In this document: positions 12,031 to 23,988 of the stretch, in pieces
Numbering within the stretch: the stretch's first letter is position 1
Layout of the letters: each line of letters begins with the position of its first letter
Assembly (NCBI GenBank): GCA_029339505.1
Contig: JAQISU010000163.1
Coordinates: 2,046,001 to 2,110,000 of the forward strand
From: Unio delphinus
Taxonomy: Eukaryota; Mollusca; Bivalvia; Unionida; Unionidae
Direction: 5' to 3'
Length of the DNA stretch: 64,000 bases
Made by a program: the position numbers and the translations under genes
Notes under the pieces: model-generated
Databases searched by the model: none
Told to the model about the DNA's origin: nothing
Seen by the model: only the letters and a program-made list of their open reading frames with translations

Positions 12031-15000
12031 ATGCTGTCTGATAAACGTATTCCGTGTAGCTCATACCCATGTGATAAATATATTCCCTGTAGCTCATACA
12101 CATGTGATAAATATATTCCCTATAGCTAATACTCTTGTGATAAATATATTCCCTGTAGCTCATACCCATGTCATAAATATATTTCCTGTAGCTAATACCC
12201 TTGTGATAAATATATTCCCTATAGCTCATACCCATGTCATAAATATATTCCCTGTAGCTCATACCCATATGATAAATATATTCCCTGTAGCTCATACCCA
12301 TATGATAAATATATTTCCTGTAGCTAATACCCTTGTGATAAATATATTCCCTGTAGCTAATACCCTTGTGATAAATATATTCCCTGTAGCTCATACCCAT
12401 GTCATAAATATATTCCCTGTAGCTCATACCCATGTGATAAATATATTCCCTATAGCTCATACCCATGTGAAAAATATATTCCCTGTAGCTAATACCCTTG
12501 TGATAAATATATTCCCTGTAGCTCATACACGTCATAAATATATTCCCAGTAGCTAATACCCTTGTGATAAATATATTCCCTGTAGCTAATACCCTTTTGA
12601 TAAATATATTCCCTGTAGCTGATACCCATGTCATAAATATATTCCCTATAGCTAATACCCTTGTGATAAATATATTCCCTGTAGCTCATACCCATGTCAT
12701 AAATATATTCCCTGTAGCTCATACCCATGTGAAAAATATATTCCCTGTAGCTAATACCCTTGTGATAAATATATTCCCTGTAGCTCATACCCATGTGATA
12801 AATATATTCCCTGTAGCTCATACCCATGTGATAAATATATTCCCTATAGCTAATACCCTTGTGATAAATATATTCCCTGTAGCTAATACCCATGTCATAA
12901 ATATATTTCCTGTAGCTAATACCCTTGTGATAAATATATTCCCTATAGCTCATACCCATGTCATAAATATATTCCCTGTAGCTCATACCCATATGATAAA
13001 TATATTCCCTGTAGCTCATACCCATATGATAAATATATTTCCTGTAGCTAATACCCTTGTGATAAATATATTCCCTGTAGCTAATACCCTTGTGATAAAT
13101 ATATTCCCTGTAGCTCATACCCATGTCATAAATATATTCCCTGTAGCTCATACCCATGTGATAAATATATTCCCTATAGCTCATACCCATGTGAAAAATA
13201 TATTCCCTGTAGCTAATACCCTTGTGATAAATATATTCCCTGTAGCTCATACACGTCATAAATATATTCCCAGTAGCTAATACCCTTGTGATAAATATAT
13301 TCCCTGTAGCTAATACCCTTTTGATAAATATATTCCCTGTAGCTGATACCCATGTCATAAATATATTCCCTATAGCTAATACCCTTGTGATAAATATATT
13401 CCCTGTAGCTCATACCCATGTCATAAATATATTCCCTGTAGCTCATACCCATGTGAAAAATATATTCCCTGTAGCTAATACCCTTGTGATAAATATATTC
13501 CCTGTAGCTCATACCCATGTGATAAATATATTCCCTGTAGCTCATACCCATGTGATAAATATATTCCCTATAGCTAATACCCTTGTGATAAATATATTCC
13601 CTGTAGCTAATACCCATGTCATAAATATATTTCCTGTAGCTAATACCCTTGTGATAAATATATTCCCTATAGCTCATACCCATGTCATAAATATATTCCC
13701 TGTAGCTCATACCCATGTGAAAAATATATTCCCTGTAGCTAATACCCTTGTGATAAATATATTCCCTGTAGCTCATACCCATGTGATAAATATATTCCCT
13801 ATAGCTCATACCCATGTGATAAATATATTCCCTATAGCTAATACCCTTGTGATAAATATATTCCCTGTAGCTAATACCCTTGTGAAAAATATATTCCCTG
13901 TAGCTCATACCCATGTCATAAATATATTTCTTGTAGCTCATACCCATGTGATAAATAAATTCCATGTAGCTCATACCCATGTGATAAATATATTCCCTAT
14001 AGCTAATACCCTTGTGATAAATATATTCCCTGTAGCTCATACCCATGTTATAAATATATTCCCTGTAGCTCATACCCATGTCATAAATATATTCCCTGTA
14101 GCTCATACACATGTGATATATTCCCTATAGCTAATACCTTTGTGATAAATATATTCCCTGTAGCTAATACCCTTGTGATAAATATATTCCCTGTAGCTCA
14201 TACCCATGTCATAAATATCTTCCCTGTAGCTCATACCCATGTGAAAAATATATTCCCTGTAGCTAATACCCTTGTGATAAATATATTCCCTGTAGCTCAT
14301 ACCCATGTGATAAATATATTCCCTGTAGCTCATACCCATGTGATAAATATATTCCCTATAGCTAATACCCTTGTGATAAATATATTCCCTGTAGCTAATA
14401 CCCATGTCATAAATATATTTCCTGTAGCTAATACCCTTGTGATAAATATATTCCCTATAGCTCATACCCATGTCATAAATATATTCCCTGCAGCTCATAC
14501 CCATGTGAAAAATATATTCCCTGTAGCTAATACCCTTGTGATAAATATATTCCCTGTAGCTCATACCCATGTGATAAATATATTCCCTGTAGCTCATACC
14601 CATGTGATAAATATATTCCCTATAGCTAATACCCTTGTGATAAATATATTCCCTGTAGCTAATACCCTTGTGAAAAATATATTCCCTGTAGCTCATACCC
14701 ATGTCATAAATATATTTCTTGTAGCTCATACCCATGTGATAAATATATTCCATGTAGCTCATACCCATGTGATAAATATATTCCCTATAGCTAATACCCT
14801 TGTGATAAATATATTCCCTGTAGCTCATACCCATGTTATAAATATATTCCCTGTAGCTCATACCCATGTCATAAATATATTCCCTGTAGCTCATACACAT
14901 GTGATATATTCCCTATAGCTAATACCTTTGTGATAAATATATTCCCTGTAGCTAATAACCTTGTGATAAATATATTCCCTGTAACTCATACCCATGTCAT

Positions 15001-15600
15001 AAATATATTTCCTGTAGCTAATACTATAAATATATTCCTTGTAGCTCATACCCATGTCATAAATATATTCCCTATAGCTCATACCCATGTGATAAATATA
15101 TTCCTTATAGCTAATACCCATGTGATAAATATATTTCCTGTAGCTCATACCCATGTGATAAATATATTCCCTGTAGCTAATACCCTTGTGATAAATATAT
15201 TCCCTGTACCTCATACCCATGTCATAAATATATTTCCTGTAGCTAATACCCATGTGATAAATATATTCCCTGTAGCTCATACCCATATCATAAATATATT
15301 CCTTGTAGCTCATACCCATGTGATAAATATATTCCCTATAGCTCATACCCATGTGATAAATATATTCCCTATAGCTCATACCCATGTGATAAATATATTT
15401 CCTATAGCTAATACCCTTGTGATAAATATATTCCCTATAGCTCATACCCATGTGAGAAATATATTCCCTATAGCTCATACCCATGTGATAAATATATTCC
15501 CTATAGCTCATATCCATGTGATAAATATATTCCCTATAGCTCATACCCATGTGATAAATATATTTCCTGTAGCTCATACCCATGTCATAAGCATATTCAT
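12031..15600. repeat. 33-bp satellite, about 107 copies with higher-order structure
   Basis: The unit reads GATAAATATATTCCCTGTAG then CTCATACCCATGT and repeats in strict 33-base register for over 3.5 kb. Variants fall into a few states: TGTAGC or TATAGC, CTCATACCCATG or CTAATACCCTTG, GATAAA or GAAAAA or CATAAA. The same series of variants recurs 724 bases apart in the left part (for example a CACGTCAT deletion near 12530 and 13254) and 788 bases apart in the right part (a deletion near 14110 and 14898). Because 33 is a multiple of three and neither strand of the unit has a stop, both strands show long open frames; these are not counted as genes. Confidence 0.97.
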
Positions 15601-15799
15601 GTTAATCCTATATTTAAATTGATCGTTATTTGGCCCAAGAGGGCAGGTTGAGTGTTGCTGATGTCAAAATATTTATGCCACACTCATTACAAAAAAGTAA
15701 CACCATTGTCTAGCTGACAACACAAGCCTGACAAAATCAAAGTGTGATTTTCTGATAGACAAAGTAAATACAAGAATTCTAAAATACATACACAACTTT
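15601..15799. other. Unique spacer between array and SINE head
   Basis: Ordinary AT-rich sequence with no supported feature. Confidence 0.4.
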
Positions 15800-15910
15800 G
15801 GAGCTACAGCAGCTACTTGGCTAGAGCATCTAACTCACAATCCAAGCGTCACAGGATTCATCCAACATTTCTTGACACCATAGTATATGCTCATAATCAA
15901 CAGCCTGTAT
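15800..15910 (+). mobile_element. tRNA-like SINE head, family B, degraded
   Basis: TACTTGGCTAGAGCATCT resembles an A box and CACAGGATTCATCC a B box, with the anticodon-arm-like ACTCACAATCCAAGCGTC between. The same central string occurs at 18300-18350, so the two define a family. The body after the head is not clear. Confidence 0.5.
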
Positions 15911-16724
15911 AAACAGTAAACAGTCATGCTTAAAAACACTTTAAATAGTCAATTGTTATAAAGACCATTAATAATTTGATTGGGGTGAGAGAACCAAGAT
16001 GTTTTTCAGAAGAAAAAAATCATCTCCCAAACAGTCTGACAAAATTACTCTTGCTCTGATCTTCTGATAAAACGTACAATTTATATTAGTTGTATAACGA
16101 TGATATCAAAGAAAGTGGTATCCTAACTGAAAATAAATCTTGCCCAATTCCCCTCCCCACCCCCCCTTATCCACCTCTAGGATGAAATAGTCATGGAACA
16201 ATTTGCCAAAGCCAGTTCTGAGTTCTGAGCACAAATGGATAACCATCTGAAAAACCAAAATATGACATCCTAACTAGTGTAACCATTGCATGTATGACAC
16301 TTCCTTGAAGAAATAAAGAGGGAGAATGAATTTTTTTATCAATGTTGTGAAAAATGTCATCAAAGAACAATATGCATGAAGAACATTAATACTTTCCCAT
16401 TTATGATTAAGCTACAGGCAGCAGCAATGTTTAGAGCTAGTAGTTGAGATTGTATTCGCACTGAAAAACAGATCTGAGCCCTTTGGTTTTGTGGGGTTTA
16501 ATACCTCAGCACGCTATAGGCTATATACACATGGCAGCCAAATATATCCCAGGAACAACCACCAAGCAATAGGAAAATTACTGGAAAAGCTTTCTCATAT
16601 ACCCTCTTTGGTTGACACATGTTTTGTGTCTCCAAACATCCACACAGCCATACCCACCTGTCGGTAGGTATGCTGTTTATGGTCATGGGTCCCTGGAGTT
16701 AAACTGGTTGCATTACACATGTAC
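15911..16724. other. Unique AT-rich stretch
   Basis: No gene is recognised. The section 16540-16640 has weak similarity to family C SINEs (AAGCTTTCTCATATACCC) but is too short to call. Confidence 0.35.
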
Positions 16725-16728
16725 CCCC

Positions 16729-16920
16729 ATTATACCAATGTATACCAATTACCATTATACCAATGTATACCAATTACCATTATACCAATGTATACCAATT
16801 ACCATTATACCAATGTATACCAATTACCATTATACCAATGTATACCAATTACCATTATACCAATGTATACCAATTACCATTATACCAATGTATACCAATT
16901 ACCATTATACCAATGTATAG
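16729..16920. repeat. 25-bp tandem repeat, about 8 copies
   Basis: Units of CCAATTACCATTATACCAAT plus GTATA are nearly identical throughout, which suggests recent expansion. Confidence 0.95.
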
Positions 16921-16960
16921 TTTAATTATTCCCCTAAGCTGAGTAATAAATGCTAATAAG

Positions 16961-17082
16961 ATATATTTCATCTCTAAAGACCAATATGCATGTATTTCAT
17001 CTCTAAAGACCAATATGCATGTATTTCATCTCTAAAGACCAATATGCATGTATTTCATCTCTAAAGACCAATATGCATGTAT
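16961..17082. repeat. 29-bp tandem repeat, 4 copies
   Basis: TATTTCATCTCTAAAGACCA plus ATATGCATG is repeated with essentially no change. Confidence 0.95.
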
Positions 17083-17183
17083 GTATTGGTCAAGTAGAGT
17101 GATAATGTACTGATCACAGTGTAAAAACAATTTGTTACACATAATGTAAAGCTGGATAATAACAAAGGGACCAAATTATTGAT

Positions 17184-17302
17184 CACATATACAATGTAAT
17201 CCTGCATAATATGACAGGGTCACATATACTGTAAACCTGCATAATATGACAGGGTCTCATATACTGTAAACCTGCATAATATGAAGGGTTTCATATACTG
17301 TA
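17184..17302. repeat. ~36-bp tandem repeat, 3 copies
   Basis: CATATACTGTAAACCTGCAT followed by AATATGACAGGGTCT is repeated with small differences. Confidence 0.85.
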
Positions 17303-17314
17303 TGAGTGTGTGTC

Positions 17315-17640
17315 ATATCGTTACGATTTCTGCAGTGTGACAGTTCATAGGGATGTCTAGCACTGGGGCATCATGCCGCAGACATGTAGCATGATGTCCC
17401 ACCCAATCACATTATCCTGACCTGACACCAGGCTGACGAGTCCTAACACTAACCTCTTAATGCTGAGCCAAGCAAGGCAGCTGTTAGTACCATTTTTGTA
17501 AGTCTTTGGTATGAATCAGCTGGGGATCGAACATACGACCTCCCACATCTGAGGGGGATGCTCTAACCAAGCGAGGTAGCTGTTAGTACAGTTTTTAAAA
17601 GTCTGTGGCATGACATGACCTCCTGTATCTGAGGCAATTC
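17315..17640 (-). mobile_element. tRNA-derived SINE, family A, with internal partial duplication
   Basis: The body matches family A (CACTGGGGCATCATGC, CACATTATCCTGACC, CAGCTGTTAGTACCATTT) up to the B box remnant at about 17525. Then, instead of ending, the segment GCGAGGTAGCTGTTAGTACA through CCTGTATCTGAGGCA repeats the 17465-17556 segment about 104 bases on. So part of the SINE is tandemly duplicated. The A box is damaged. Confidence 0.75.
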
Positions 17641-17662
17641 ACACTGCTATTTTACTACCATA

Positions 17663-18297
17663 CTTGAATTCTGGATTCACTATCCAAATTTGACTAGCTT
17701 ACTTGAGTTCTGGATTCACTATCCCAATTTGACTAGCGTACTTGAATTCTGGATTCACTATCCCAATTTGACTAGCGTACTTGAATTCTGGATTCACTAT
17801 CCCAATTTGACTAGCATACTTGAATTCTGGATTCACTATCCCAATTTGACTAGCATATTTGAATTCTGGATAACACTATCCCAATTTGACTAGCATACTT
17901 GAATTCTGGATTCACTATCCCAATTTGACTAGCATATTTGAGTTCTGGATTCACTATCCCAATTTGACTAGCGTACTTGAATTCTGGATTCACTATCCCA
18001 ATTTGACTAGCGTACTTGAATTCTGGATTCACTATCCCAATTTGACTAGCGTACTTGAATTCTGGATTCACTATCCCAATTTGACTAGCATACTTGAATT
18101 CTGGATTCACTATCCCAATTTGACTAGCATATTTGAATTCTGGATGCACTGTCCCAATTTGACTAGCATACTTGAATTCTGGATTCACTATCCCAATTTG
18201 ACGAGCATACCTGAATTCTGGATTCACTATCCCAATTTGACTAGCATACTTGAATTATGGATTCACTATCCCAATTTGACTAGCGTACTTGAATTAT
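17663..18297. repeat. 39-bp tandem repeat, about 16 copies
   Basis: Units of CTTGAATTCTGGATTCACTA then TCCCAATTTGACTAGCGTA are well conserved. The unit is a multiple of three and stop-free on both strands in some frames, so long open frames here are by-products. The left end lies about 20 bases beyond the family A SINE and the right end runs into a tRNA-like SINE head. Confidence 0.95.
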
Positions 18298-18360
18298 GGA
18301 GCAGTTGGTAGAGATGGAGACTCACAATACAAGTATCATGGGTTCAATAACCACCCAGAC
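18296..18360 (+). mobile_element. tRNA-like SINE head, family B
   Basis: GGAGCAGTTGGTAGAGATGG gives a good A box and CATGGGTTCAATAACCAC a good B box about 30 bases later. The intervening ACTCACAATACAAGTATC matches the head at 15830. The next sequence is a 36-bp repeat array, which may be an expanded piece of this SINE's body. Confidence 0.6.
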
Positions 18361-18752
18361 AAAAATGGGTTAATTGCCCGTGTTAAAGTGCCAGACAAAA
18401 CTGGGTTAATTGCCCGTGTTAAAGTGCCAGACAAAACTGGGTTAATTGCCCGTGTTAAAGTGCCAGACAAAAATGGGTTAATTGCCTGTGTTAAAGTACC
18501 AGACAAAACTGGGTTAATTGCCCGTGTTAAAGTGCCAGACAAAACTGGGTTAATTGCCCATGTTAAAGTGCCAGACAAAAATGGGTTAATTGCCCATGTT
18601 AAAGTGCCAGACAAAACTGGGTTAATTGCCCGTGTTAAAGTGCCAGACAAAACTGGGTTAATTGCCCGTGTTAAAGTGCCAGACAAAACTGGGTTAATTG
18701 CCCATGTTAAAGCGCCAGACAAAACTGGGTTAATTGCCCGTGTTAAAGTGCC
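18353..18752. repeat. 36-bp tandem repeat, about 11 copies
   Basis: Units read CCAGACAAAACTGGGTTAAT then TGCCCGTGTTAAAGTG. Variation is limited to ACTGG or ATGGG and CCCGTG or CCCATG. It starts straight after the family B SINE head and its last unit leads into CCATTAAAACCCTTAATTA. Confidence 0.95.
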
Positions 18753-18939
18753 ATTAAAACCCTTAATTATCTTTATTAAAAATCAGTATGCAATACCTAA
18801 GTAAGCGTATATAAAGAATTTTGTACAAGTGAAATTGTCTATTTTTTGCCAGTCATGGTGAGCCTTAGCAAGCCTCATTGGTGAGCAAAATATTGAAATT
18901 ATCTGACAATTTACACACATATAAGATGAAATGAGCACA

Positions 18940-19062
18940 AATGTGAGATTATATTTGTATAATGTAATGATTTTTAAAGAATGTGAGATTATATTTGTAT
19001 AATGTAATGATTTTTAAAGAATGTGAGATTATATTTGAATAATGTAATGATTTTTAAAGAAT
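18940..19062. repeat. 40-bp tandem repeat, 3 copies
   Basis: ATGTGAGATTATATTTGTAT then AATGTAATGATTTTTAAAGA, three nearly identical copies. Confidence 0.92.
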
Positions 19063-19141
19063 GCATTAATTTATTCATGTTTTGCAACAATGTTGAGATC
19101 TTAGTAACCAAGGGGCTAAATTCCCAGGCCCTTTCCTTGTC

Positions 19142-19764
19142 TTAACACATTAACCCCTAGTGACGACTTTACGGGGTATGAGGTAGTAACCTACTTCCAT
19201 GGTCTGTAGCATCAAGGTCATACAAGATACACTAAAGTGGGTGGTATCATTGAAACGTAGACAGATGTAGCTCTACAATGATAGCAAGTAATCTGGACAT
19301 TTTAATTGCATTACAAAATACAGAGGGAAAAACCAAAGTTTTTGGACCCGTTTTTTTTTTTCCACCCAAAAATCGCCCATGGTCGGATTCCGAATTTGTG
19401 TCCAGATTTTAGGCTTTATGACCTCAGATCTACGGCAGACCGGTCTGAGACGCATACAGACAGGTGAACCTGTGCAAAAAGTAGGATAAGGTGGACATTT
19501 TGAATAAGAGTCTTCTACAAACGAAAATTATGGATCCGTTAAAAAAAAGAAAAAAAAAAAAGAAGTCCGATTTTTGCCCTTCTGCTCATGCGCCAGCAAA
19601 CTAACCAATGAAAAAAATTTCTGTAGCATTAGTAACCATTTGTCTAATGGATTATTGTTTGGAAATCGATGTATTACGATGTATTCGGAAATAGTCCCCA
19701 AAATGTGTTTCCTACTCGCATTTCATGCGAAAACAGCAAAAACCTCCAGGGGTTAATGTGTTAA
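19142..19764. mobile_element. piggyBac-like MITE with intact ends
   Basis: TTAA at 19142-19145 and at 19761-19764 flank a 615-base element whose ends are perfect 13-base inverted repeats, CACATTAACCCCT. A TTAA target duplication with short inverted ends is the mark of the piggyBac superfamily. The interior has no transposase frame, so it would depend on an enzyme made elsewhere. A second, truncated copy lies at 5061-5430. Confidence 0.8.
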
Positions 19765-20069
19765 AGTAAATACTCACATGTTGGTTAAATGGGCACATAT
19801 GATTACAAGGTATATTACTTCTCAATAGTATTGTTTAGCAAGCTCTAAATATTGTATAATGTTCTTGACCCACAAGGTATTGTGCCATTGGCCATACTGC
19901 TTTTGGACAAACATATGATGCAATGTTTAGTAAACCTTACTGCTGCTTTCATCTTTATGTAATTGTTGCCCAAAAGGTGATTTTTTTAAAAAGTATTTGT
20001 GAAACATTTTTGTTCTTGAAATTAGACCACCTGTTTCAATGTATTGTTTTACCTTGCAAAGATATATGA

Positions 20070-20070
<1 letters not shown>

Positions 20071-20114
<44 letters not shown>

Positions 20115-20136
20115 TCATAATAATAATAATGATGTC

Positions 20137-20182
<46 letters not shown>
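20071..20182. repeat. (AAT)n microsatellite with GATGTCATAA interruptions
   Basis: About 110 bases of AAT repeats interrupted twice by ATGTCATAATAATAA, so the interruption itself was duplicated. Confidence 0.95.
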
Positions 20183-20183
<1 letters not shown>

Positions 20184-20760
20184 TAATTACTATTATTATT
20201 ATTTGATATATTTGTAGGATTCAGTTGTCAATCCTTGGAAGTGAATTGCAAAATTAAAGTACATTTGAGTAATAAAAATTGTTTACCTTTTCTCATTTTT
20301 AATAGAGTAAACCAAACTAACCCTTTCAAATTCAAACTTCACAAACTGACACCCATCAGGAAAAAAATGCTCCCCATGTTGGAACGCATGTTACTTAGTG
20401 ACATTCTTTAACTGACATTAAGTTGCAATAATGATACAAAGACCCCAGGGCCTAGATTCATACAGCGACTCTTAAGTTCACTTATCCCTTTTTACCACAC
20501 ACTTGTAAAAGTTTGAAAGCCATAGTTATTAAGTTTCTCAAAAAGCTATGGCAACTTTCTATTTTCAGATATGAAGTAGCGAAAAGTGCTAGTACCAACA
20601 ACAAAAAATACCGCCAGATTTTCTGTAATTTTGCATCAGTTTCAAAGCTGAATGTTTCAACGCAGAATGATATTTTGTTTTTTATATGTTTATGTTTTTA
20701 CAGATGCATGTGTTCCAGGCTTGATACTTTGAAATTTAAAATTCCTTAATTATTTAGTGT
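20183..20760. other. AT-rich DNA, no gene recognised
   Basis: Contains a 78-codon open frame at 20513-20749 with no recognisable domain and no good context. Confidence 0.35.
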
Positions 20761-20764
20761 CAAG

Positions 20765-20876
20765 CCAGACTCTTCACATGATGTTGTATGTGTTGTATAT
20801 ATTGTACATAACAGATAGAAGGCCTCAAGGTAGATTAGTTCTGTAACTAATTGAGTTACCTTCTCTAAATAAAGTC

Positions 20877-20909
<33 letters not shown>

Positions 20910-20910
20910 T
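20765..20910 (+). mobile_element. 3' end of a non-LTR retrotransposon (candidate)
   Basis: A GTTGTATATATTGTACATAA stretch, then AGGCCTCAAGGTAGATTAG, a small hairpin-like TTAGTTCTGTAACTAA, and AATAAAGTCTTTATTATTATT. A 3' UTR ending in a short stem, an AATAAA-like signal and an ATT simple tail is typical of CR1/L2-type and related LINE elements. No coding part is attached, so it is a strongly 5'-truncated copy. Confidence 0.5.
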
Positions 20911-21760
20911 ATGATTCACGATGTCACAAGAGGGAATCTGCTAAGCAATACTACAGCCTCAATTCATATTGACCCAATCACTCAGATGTCATCAGGGTTC
21001 AATGACAGCAATGTCCTATAAGACCAGTGACCCTCTAGTTAGATTGACACATATGACTGACTTGTTTGAAGGACATTAGTGAGTGCTATTAGCAAGTTAA
21101 CAACATAAAAAAAAATTCCTGCAGGAGAAACCTTCCATTTATTACTATCATCCCACTGGGAACTTGCAATATAATAAACTCTTAAACAGCATGTGTTGCC
21201 TTAAACAAATGAATTTTATGAATATTACTTTCGTTAAATGTTAGTACGACAATTTAATCTATTTGTCTATGATATACGGTACAGTTTGCATGCTGGCACC
21301 TGTGACCACCGAAATAGGTATGATGACCATAGCCCAGGAAAGTATCCCCAGAAAAAATGAAGAAAAATGTTTTGTTTCAAACTAAATCTGACAATCAGAA
21401 TTTAAGAATTCATCATGTGATCTACTTAATGCTACAATGCTCTAAAACCGAAGCTTTGGGGGTCAAACCCACTCAACTCCAATTAAAAACGGGTAATTTT
21501 ATAGATATCAATCAATATAAATTAATTTACTTGATTTATTTGTGCCATTTTGAAAAATCTGAGCGAGTCCTGCAACTGCAAATCCAAGAACCGACACTGC
21601 TAAACGGTTAACCTGGGAAGGGTTAGTGACAGTTTTAATGTTATGATTTTTACTTTGTGTTATTGTGCATATTACCCCTGCCCCTGAAACACCAAGTCCA
21701 AAATTTAAAAAAGAATTGAGTCTAAACCTTGTACACCTGGCACAATCTATACACCTAAGT
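20911..21760. other. AT-rich DNA, no gene recognised
   Basis: Short open frames only. TTTGGGGGTCAAACCCACTC at about 21456 looks slightly like a B box but lacks an A box partner. Confidence 0.35.
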
Positions 21761-21764
21761 ACAC

Positions 21765-22500
21765 AATATGAGATGGCACAGCCTAGACACTGCATAACAG
21801 ATGGCATAGAGTCTATAAACTCATAGTGTATCTGGTATACTGTCAATACATCCATAACATACAGCCTATACACTGCATAACAGATGGCATAGTCTATGCA
21901 CTCATAGTATATATGGCACACTGTCAATACACCAATAATATACAGCCTAGACACTGCATAACAGATGGCATAGAGTCTATAAACTCATAGTGTATCTGGT
22001 ATACTGTCAATACATCCATAACATACAGCCTATACACTGCATAACAGATGGCATAGTCTATGCACTCATAGTATATATGGCACACTGTCAATACACCAAT
22101 AATATACAGCCTAGACACTGCATAACAGATGGCATAGAGTCTATAAACTCATAGTGTATCTGGCATACTGCCAATACATCCATAACATACAGCCGATACA
22201 CTGCATAACAAATGGCATAGAGTCTATGCACTCATAGTATATATGGCACACTGTCAATACACCCATAATATACAGCCTATACACTGCATAACAGATGGCA
22301 TAGAGTCTATAAACTGATAGTGTATCTGGCACACTGTCAATACATCCATAACATACAGCCTATTCACTGCATAACAGATAGTATAGAGTCTATGCACTCA
22401 TAACATACAGCCTATACACTGCATAACTGATGGCATAGAGTCTATAAACTCATAGTGTATCTGGCACACTGTCAATACATCCATAACATACAGCTGTCAC
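21765..22500. repeat. 82-bp repeat organised as 164-bp dimers
   Basis: Units contain ACTGCATAACAGATGGCATA, GAGTCTATAAACTCATAGTG and CTGTCAATACATCCATAACA. Alternate units differ (TCTATAAACTCATAGTG against TCTATGCACTCATAGTA), giving a 164-base dimer that repeats almost exactly at 21931 and 22095. Confidence 0.9.
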
Positions 22501-22810
22501 AGAGTCTATGTACCCACAGTGCTACTGGTACTGTGTAAATACACCCACAGTACAGTTGTCAGTGTCAATACACCCAAAATACAACAGGCATAGTGAAATA
22601 CACAGAGTACAGCTGGCAGTCATTACACCCATAGTACAACTGACATGGTGTCTATACACACATAATACAGCTGGCACAGACTTAAAACACCAACAGTACA
22701 GCTGGCTTAGAGTCTACCAACAAATAGTTCAGTTGGCAACAAGTCATTAGACCCAAAGTACAGCATGGCAGTCTATACATCCACAGTACAGTTGGTACAG
22801 TCCACATGTA
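22501..22810. repeat. Degenerate ~41-bp relative of the 82-bp repeat
   Basis: AATACACCCACAGTACAGTTG and CAGTACAGCTGGC cores recur about every 40 bases. The size is half of 82, so the larger unit probably grew from a dimer of this one. Confidence 0.7.
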
Positions 22811-23186
22811 CGAGTGCAAATTATATTTTGAGAATTCGTAGTACATTTTGTTGGGATCCTCATGACACATACCCATTAAGATTGATGTATTGGCTAAGTC
22901 CTACAATAAACCATTAACTGTTAGGGAAATCATTTCTTCTGTTTGGGGCATCATTTGAGTTTTGCATGTAATTAGGACTCATTTGTTAACAGTTGGGAGA
23001 GGATTCAATGATAAAGTTACACGATGGTACTTTATGTCCAAAGTGTCATACACCAGAAGAGTATATCGAGAAGATGTGCGTTATTTGAAACAGGTGTCAT
23101 ATAATATTATCCAGAATATTTATTAATAAAGGCTGACTAGAATGGATTATTTGGACTTCTAAAGGACTGATAAGATAACTGGTCAG
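22811..23186. other. Unique spacer
   Basis: I see nothing to annotate in these about 375 bases. Confidence 0.4.
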
Positions 23187-23217
<31 letters not shown>

Positions 23218-23390
23218 TTTTGATTATCCAGGCCTTTTATTCATCCTCTAACGAGGGAAGACCTGTCTGTTTCGTCGTGAGAGTATTCAAAGCTTTCTTC
23301 CAGGCTCTACGGTCCTGTGGATTGATTCCGCTCAGCCCCAATGTCTTTCTGTCTCTTTTTGTCAGTAAAGTAGTAATCTCAATTGGCTAA
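23187..23390 (-). mobile_element. 3' end of a non-LTR retrotransposon with C-terminal coding tail
   Basis: On the minus strand an open frame at 23385-23237 ends with SGINPQDRRAWKKALNTL, then TAA, a short 3' UTR and a (GAT)n tail at 23215-23187. A DRxxW motif near the C-terminus followed by a trinucleotide tail is typical of the polyprotein end of several animal LINE clades (RTE- and CR1-like). All upstream coding is missing, as expected from 5' truncation. Confidence 0.65.
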
Positions 23391-23569
23391 GCTAAATGAG
23401 GGATGTGATGCTGGAATTTAGAGGTATTTGAGTAGATCCCCTCACATAATTAAAGCAGTTATGCATGGAGGCAAGAACATGACTCTGGACATTAAAGAGA
23501 TTTCTTGACTTCATAAGGAGGTACAAATCTCTGAAAAGGAACAAGGGAAATAAAATAGCTCGATACATA

Positions 23570-23988
23570 CCTGACTAATAGGAGAGAGATGGAAAGAGGC
23601 TAGTAAAAGTAGAGAGAGAACGAAAGATGCTAGTAAAAGAAGAGAAGCAATTAGGCTAGAAAAAGGAGAAGGCGAGGCCAGTAAAAGGAGAGAGATGGAA
23701 ACAGGCTAGTAAAAGGAGAGAGAGATGGAAACAGGCTTGTAAAGGAGAGAGAGATTAAAATAGTCTAGTAAAAGGAGAGAAAAAGGCTAGTAAAAGGAGA
23801 GATAGATGAAAAGCGGCTAGTAAAAAGAGAGAGAGATGGAAAGAGGCAGGTAAAAGGAGAGAGAGATGAAAAGCGGCTAGTAAAAAGAGAGAGAGATGGA
23901 AAGAGGCTAGTAAAAGGAAAGAAAGATGGAAAGAGGTTAGTAAAAGGAGAGATAGATGGAAAGATGCTAGTAAAAGGAGAGAGAGATG
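23570..23988. repeat. Purine-rich ~28-bp repeat, left part
   Basis: Units of AGGCTAGTAAAAGGAGAGAG followed by AGATGGAAAG, 24-32 bases long, about 15 copies. The strand is almost all purine, so the other strand is almost all pyrimidine. The array is cut by a SINE and resumes at 24311. Confidence 0.9.

Noticed and set aside
11957..15622. Long open frames on both strands (up to about 299 codons) in the 33-bp array
   Set aside because: The unit is a multiple of three with no stops on either strand, so open frames are automatic. They break wherever a small deletion shifts the register, and variants are not biased to silent sites.
16498..16686. Possible third family C SINE
   Set aside because: Only about 20 bases (AAGCTTTCTCATATACCC region) match well; the tRNA-like head is not recognisable.
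17690..18804. Repeat-peptide frames over the 39- and 36-bp arrays
   Set aside because: Open in both directions and limited to the arrays; no signal peptide, domain or splice evidence.
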